A DNA stretch of 64,000 bases, from NCBI RefSeq assembly GCF_011046895.1, contig NZ_CP049250.1, positions 372,001 to 436,000 on the forward strand, written 5' to 3'. This document shows, piece by piece, positions 60,903 through 64,000 of the stretch. Every line of letters starts with the position of its first letter. Positions within the stretch are counted from its first letter, which is position 1. This DNA comes from Rhizobium rhizoryzae. GTDB lineage: Bacteria; Pseudomonadota; Alphaproteobacteria; Rhizobiales; Rhizobiaceae. The position numbers and the translations under genes are program-made. The notes beneath the pieces were generated by a model that had not been told where the DNA came from, ran no database searches, and was given only the letters and a program-made list of their open reading frames with translations.

Positions 60903-61044
60903 GTCGCCACTCCATGGCCCCGAATCATTCAGGACCGTCCAAGCTCTCGCTTAGACCATCTCCGCGCAAAGGTGGAAACGCAAATTTGCGCGGATGGAAT
61001 TCAAATGTGATGCCACGAACCTTTCGGGACGGCGGCCCAGCCGT

Positions 61045-61566
61045 TCAGCTGGAGCTGCCGTTGTTCGTGTTGGTATTTGTGTTCGTCGTGGTCTCGGTCG
61101 ATGAACCGGTCGCGCTCGTCGTCGTTGTCGTCGGCTTTGGAATTTCGCGGTCAGACACCACGACGCCAGCCTGCAGCAGAACCTTGCCGCCGCCCTCCGT
61201 CACAGCCATCACGCCATCCGAGTAGACCTGAACTTCCTTGACCTTGCCGGTCACGGTGTCATCGGCACTCATGATGTATTTGCCGACAATGTCACCGGCG
61301 CGCGTCAGGGCTTCGGCCTGAAGCATGCTCTTCAGGTGGTTGTTCGTCTGGATGGTCTGTTCGACCTGCGAGAAGGAGGCGAGCTGAGAAATCTGCTCCG
61401 ACGCGTCCATCGGCGAGGTCGGATCCTGGTTCTTCATCTGTGCGATGAGAAGCTTCAGGAAGCTGTCGTAATTGACGCTCGCCTTGTCCGTGTCCTTGGT
61501 CGAAGCTCCGGCATTGGCCCAAGGGTTCGACGCCGCGGTTGATTTTGAAACCGAATCTACCGCCAT
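61045..61566 (-). CDS. flgD: Flagellar hook-assembly scaffold protein FlgD
   Basis: The 173-residue protein has the FlgD N-terminal motif ([20 protein letters not shown], then [14 protein letters not shown]). A short core follows, and then a Thr/Asn-rich tail of about 30 residues with NTNTNTNN. It lacks the C-terminal FnIII/tudor hook domain of longer FlgD proteins. The start overlaps the end of flbT by ten bases. Confidence 0.92.
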   Translation of the reverse strand: MAVDSVSKSTAASNPWANAGASTKDTDKASVNYDSFLKLLIAQMKNQDPTSPMDASEQISQLASFSQVEQTIQTNNHLKSMLQAEALTRAGDIVGKYIMSADDTVTGKVKEVQVYSDGVMAVTEGGGKVLLQAGVVVSDREIPKPTTTTTSATGSSTETTTNTNTNTNNGSSS

Positions 61567-62006
61567 GGCGCGATTTCCCGGCGAATCTGCTCGACCGTAG
61601 CCGGCGTCATTTCCTGGTTGTTGAGGATACGATCCTCAATGGCGTAGAGGCCGCGGATAGCCTTCAAGGCATCGAAGGCACGGCCGCTGACAACCATTGC
61701 ATCGATGCGCTTCAGTTCGGCCAGAACTTCGTCATCCTTGAAGCAGGCCAGCAGCATGGTGATCGACTTCCGGAACATGGCGAGCGATTGCTCCTTGCCT
61801 TCCGGATTGATCAGCATCATCTGCGCGATGAAATAGAGCTGACGCAGAGGGGTGGTGGCGTCTTCCAGCTGCAGAACATGGTTCTCCAGCAAGAATGTAA
61901 CGTCGTTGAGAAACTCAAGGGCTACCTTGCGGTCAACGCGCAATACCGCGCCATTGATGAAGATTCGTTCGCCAGACTTCAGCGAAATGCGCAGCGTACT
62001 TTTCAT
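61557..62006 (-). CDS. flbT: Flagellin post-transcriptional regulator FlbT
   Basis: The 149-residue protein matches Flb[20 protein letters not shown] at the start, [20 protein letters not shown] in the middle, then [10 protein letters not shown]. FlbT binds flagellin mRNA and controls its translation in alphaproteobacteria. It overlaps flaF by four bases and flgD by ten. Confidence 0.94.
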   Translation of the reverse strand: MKSTLRISLKSGERIFINGAVLRVDRKVALEFLNDVTFLLENHVLQLEDATTPLRQLYFIAQMMLINPEGKEQSLAMFRKSITMLLACFKDDEVLAELKRIDAMVVSGRAFDALKAIRGLYAIEDRILNNQEMTPATVEQIRREIAPWR

Positions 62007-62350
62007 TTAAGTCCATCCCTGATGATGGTGGTCACGTCGATGATGCCCTGGAAATTCTGCGATTGTCTCTGACGAATCCGCTCGCATTCCTTCAATATCC
62101 AGATGGCGATGGAGATGAGGTTGGCTCTCAGCTCGGCGTTCAACTCGTTCTCCGGCTGGCGCAGATCCTCGATGAAGCGGATCCAGACACGCCTGGTGAA
62201 AAACAAGGCCTCGATGGTGGCGCCGGAATACTCGGCAGTATCACGGGCCGCCTTCAGGAGTTCGATCGAGCGATCGAGCGCCTGACGTTCGCGGCTTTTG
62301 GCGTCCGCGACGTCGTCCTCCATGATCTCGGCATATGAAAACTGGTACAT
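62003..62350 (-). CDS. flaF: Flagellar regulator FlaF
   Basis: The 115-residue helical protein has the FlaF pattern ([40 protein letters not shown]). FlaF works opposite to FlbT in setting flagellin production and assembly. Its stop overlaps flbT by four bases, giving paired synthesis. Confidence 0.93.
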   Translation of the reverse strand: MYQFSYAEIMEDDVADAKSRERQALDRSIELLKAARDTAEYSGATIEALFFTRRVWIRFIEDLRQPENELNAELRANLISIAIWILKECERIRQRQSQNFQGIIDVTTIIRDGLK

Positions 62351-62387
62351 TCATGTATCCTTCATTTTCAGTCACTTCCTTCAATCA

Positions 62388-63473
62388 TCAAAGGAAGTTT
62401 ACGAGGCTCAATTGTTGTATTCTTGACGTCAAGGTATAGGACGCTTCCAGCAAAGCCTTCAGCGATGTTACGCGGGTGGATGCCTCATAGGCATCGACAC
62501 CTTGCAGATCATTCAGATGAAGTTCGAAGATCTTCTTTTGAGATTCGAGAGACTCATTCGCGTTCTTCACGCGCTCACTGGAAATACCAAGGTTTGAGCG
62601 AGCGGCGGTGATCCCGGTTTCGGCCCGGCCGATGGCACCGCTGGCAACCTTTACCGCTGCCTGCCGCGAAGCTTCCGGGATGTCTGTCGTCAAGAATTCG
62701 TTGGAAACGACGGCGGCGAAGACGAAGCTGCGGAAACCGGACCCATTCGCGTTGGTGGATGTATCGACCACCTCATTGGCGCTGATGCGCGTCGTCATGT
62801 TCGTATCGTTTGCATTGGAAACGAACGTGGTCCAGAAATCCTGTCCGGCCTGGCCCGCGTGGGGCGGGTCGGTCAAGGTCGTGGTACCGCTGAACTTTGC
62901 TTCGAGATCCGTCAAGAAACTGTCCACCTGAGCTGCCGTCATGGCGCTCTTGGAAGGTATCCCGTTGGCACTTAAAAATTGGTTCAGTTCCGCATCGTAA
63001 GCCGCTTTAAATGGCGATCCGGCTTCCGTGAAGGATGTCAGCGGCTTGACGTCAGTGTTCGTGCCCGCGAACAGATATTCACCAGCAACCGACGAGTTCG
63101 CCGCGTCTGTGAACGAATCGAGCGCGGAGGTCAGCGTGCGTCGGGCATCGTCCAGCGTCGACGCGCTGGAGGTAAGCGAGGCGAGTGCGCCGCGAACCTT
63201 GTCGACCGATGTCGACATATTGTTGAGTGCCGCCTCGGAAGAGTCCAGACGCGTCACGGCGACCGAATTTGTTGTCAGCTGCGACTCGATCCGCATGACA
63301 TCGCGCGTCAGATCAAGATTGCGTGCGGTCTGCGATCCGAGAGAGACACCCATGTCGGCGTGAACGCCGGTAGTGACCTCCTCGTTTGCCTTCATCAGTT
63401 CATTCTGGGCTTTCGCCATTGCCGTTCTAAGGCTGGTCTGAACTGAAATCGTCGAGCTGAATGAAGTCTTCAT
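62388..63473 (-). CDS. flgL: Flagellar hook-associated protein FlgL (HAP3)
   Basis: The 361-residue protein shows flagellin-like D0/D1 ends. The N-terminal part is LRTAMAKAQNELMKANEEVT, then LTRDVMRIESQLTTN; the C-terminal part is LESQKKIFELHLNDLQGVDA, then SLKALLEASYTLTSRI. It joins hook and filament. It lies three bases after flgK. Confidence 0.93.
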   Translation of the reverse strand: MKTSFSSTISVQTSLRTAMAKAQNELMKANEEVTTGVHADMGVSLGSQTARNLDLTRDVMRIESQLTTNSVAVTRLDSSEAALNNMSTSVDKVRGALASLTSSASTLDDARRTLTSALDSFTDAANSSVAGEYLFAGTNTDVKPLTSFTEAGSPFKAAYDAELNQFLSANGIPSKSAMTAAQVDSFLTDLEAKFSGTTTLTDPPHAGQAGQDFWTTFVSNANDTNMTTRISANEVVDTSTNANGSGFRSFVFAAVVSNEFLTTDIPEASRQAAVKVASGAIGRAETGITAARSNLGISSERVKNANESLESQKKIFELHLNDLQGVDAYEASTRVTSLKALLEASYTLTSRIQQLSLVNFL

Positions 63474-63476
63474 GTC

Positions 63477-64000
63477 TTATCCTGCCGCTTGTAGCAAGGC
63501 TGCCATCATTTCATCGATGGTGCTGACCAGCTTGGTCGCCGCCTTGTAGGACTGCTCGATATCGAGAAGCAGGGAGAGCTCCTCGTCGAGGCTGACGCCG
63601 GTTTCGCTTGTGTAGGCTTCCGAGGCCCGTGCCTCCATGGCCGTCTTGGTTTCGTTTGCGGCTGTGGCCGTGCTACGGATCGCTTCCAGCCAGGACGTCG
63701 AGGCCGACGAGTAGGTCATGAGGTTGAGGGTACCCTTCACCTCCGTCGCCTGATCGAAGCTGCGCGTCGTCTTCATCGCCTGGGTGTAGCTGTCGAGTAG
63801 CGCCGAATAGCCCGAGCCGCCCGCGTTGACGACATAGGCAGCGCCATTGAATCCGCCATCGCGGATCATGGTCGGATTGCCCTTGGCCAGGGGATTGACC
63901 TTGATGGATGCCGCAAGACCCGGAATGACCGTGCCGGTCGCATCGACCGCATCATCCACACCGTTTGTAAAGAGACCCGCGAGAGGTGGCAGTGCCCCGG
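63477..64000 (-). CDS. flgK: Flagellar hook-associated protein FlgK (HAP1), C-terminal part, cut by the right edge
   Basis: The frame is open to base 64000, so the N-terminal part is missing from the window. The visible 174 residues end with the FlgK C-terminal helix (SLDEELSLLLDIEQSYKAAT, then KLVSTIDEMMAALLQAAG), and a segment LAASIKVNPLAKGNPTMIRD is also typical. It links the hook to the filament. It precedes flgL in the same direction. Confidence 0.93.
   Translation of the reverse strand, partial: GALPPLAGLFTNGVDDAVDATGTVIPGLAASIKVNPLAKGNPTMIRDGGFNGAAYVVNAGGSGYSALLDSYTQAMKTTRSFDQATEVKGTLNLMTYSSASTSWLEAIRSTATAANETKTAMEARASEAYTSETGVSLDEELSLLLDIEQSYKAATKLVSTIDEMMAALLQAAG

Overview
The window looks like a chromosomal segment of an alphaproteobacterium of the Rhizobiaceae (Agrobacterium / Rhizobium / Allorhizobium type). 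This rests on an alpha-glucoside operon (aglR, aglEFGAK) close to zwf-pgl-edd, a flagellar block carrying flbT and flaF, a tRNA-His without an encoded G-1 and with A73, a PdhS/PleC/DivJ-type kinase, and generally GC-rich coding. No species is claimed.

Bases 1-9550 are accessory DNA lying against the 3' end of the tRNA-His gene (9551-9627, minus strand). They carry a truncated unknown gene, a C5 cytosine DNA methyltransferase, a three-gene mobilisation module (MobV-like relaxase, unknown protein, DotA/TraY-like membrane protein) and a compact AT-richer operon of three overlapping or abutting genes: an OLD/DUF3696-type ATPase, a PIN-domain nuclease and a minimal RNA-ligase-type nucleotidyltransferase. 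This last operon is the best candidate in the window for an undescribed defence or RNA-repair system. No integrase is visible; the element continues past the left edge.

Bases 9700-34140 are core metabolism and signalling. They hold a phasin with a PhaR-like operator, a 1301-residue PAS histidine kinase with acidic linkers, an orphan iron-type ABC permease, acetoacetyl-CoA synthetase, an AsmA protein, the potFGHI putrescine importer, a RamB/ScfR-type regulator divergent from isocitrate lyase (aceA), two chemoreceptors with a possible 40-codon membrane peptide between them, and a BaiN-type flavoprotein.

Bases 34268-41197 carry puuA-puuB (gamma-glutamylated putrescine catabolism, functionally paired with potFGHI) and then zwf-pgl-edd, the upper Entner-Doudoroff route. 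A LysE/RhtB exporter, an AraC regulator and a PilZ-like protein follow. Bases 43413-51328 are the agl locus: the ABC importer (aglE, F, G, K), the alpha-glucosidase aglA and the divergent LacI-type aglR, with LacI-type palindromes between aglE and aglR. Glucose released by AglA would feed the neighbouring zwf-pgl-edd pathway.

Bases 51335-55155 hold folD, a Wzz/GumC-like chain-length protein and a divergent WecG/TagA-like protein. From 55397 to the right edge lies flagellar DNA on the minus strand: flgK (cut by the edge), flgL, flaF, flbT, flgD, fliQ, flhA, fliR and a small coiled-coil gene, then flgJ with FlgN-like and FliL-like genes in a separate transcription unit.
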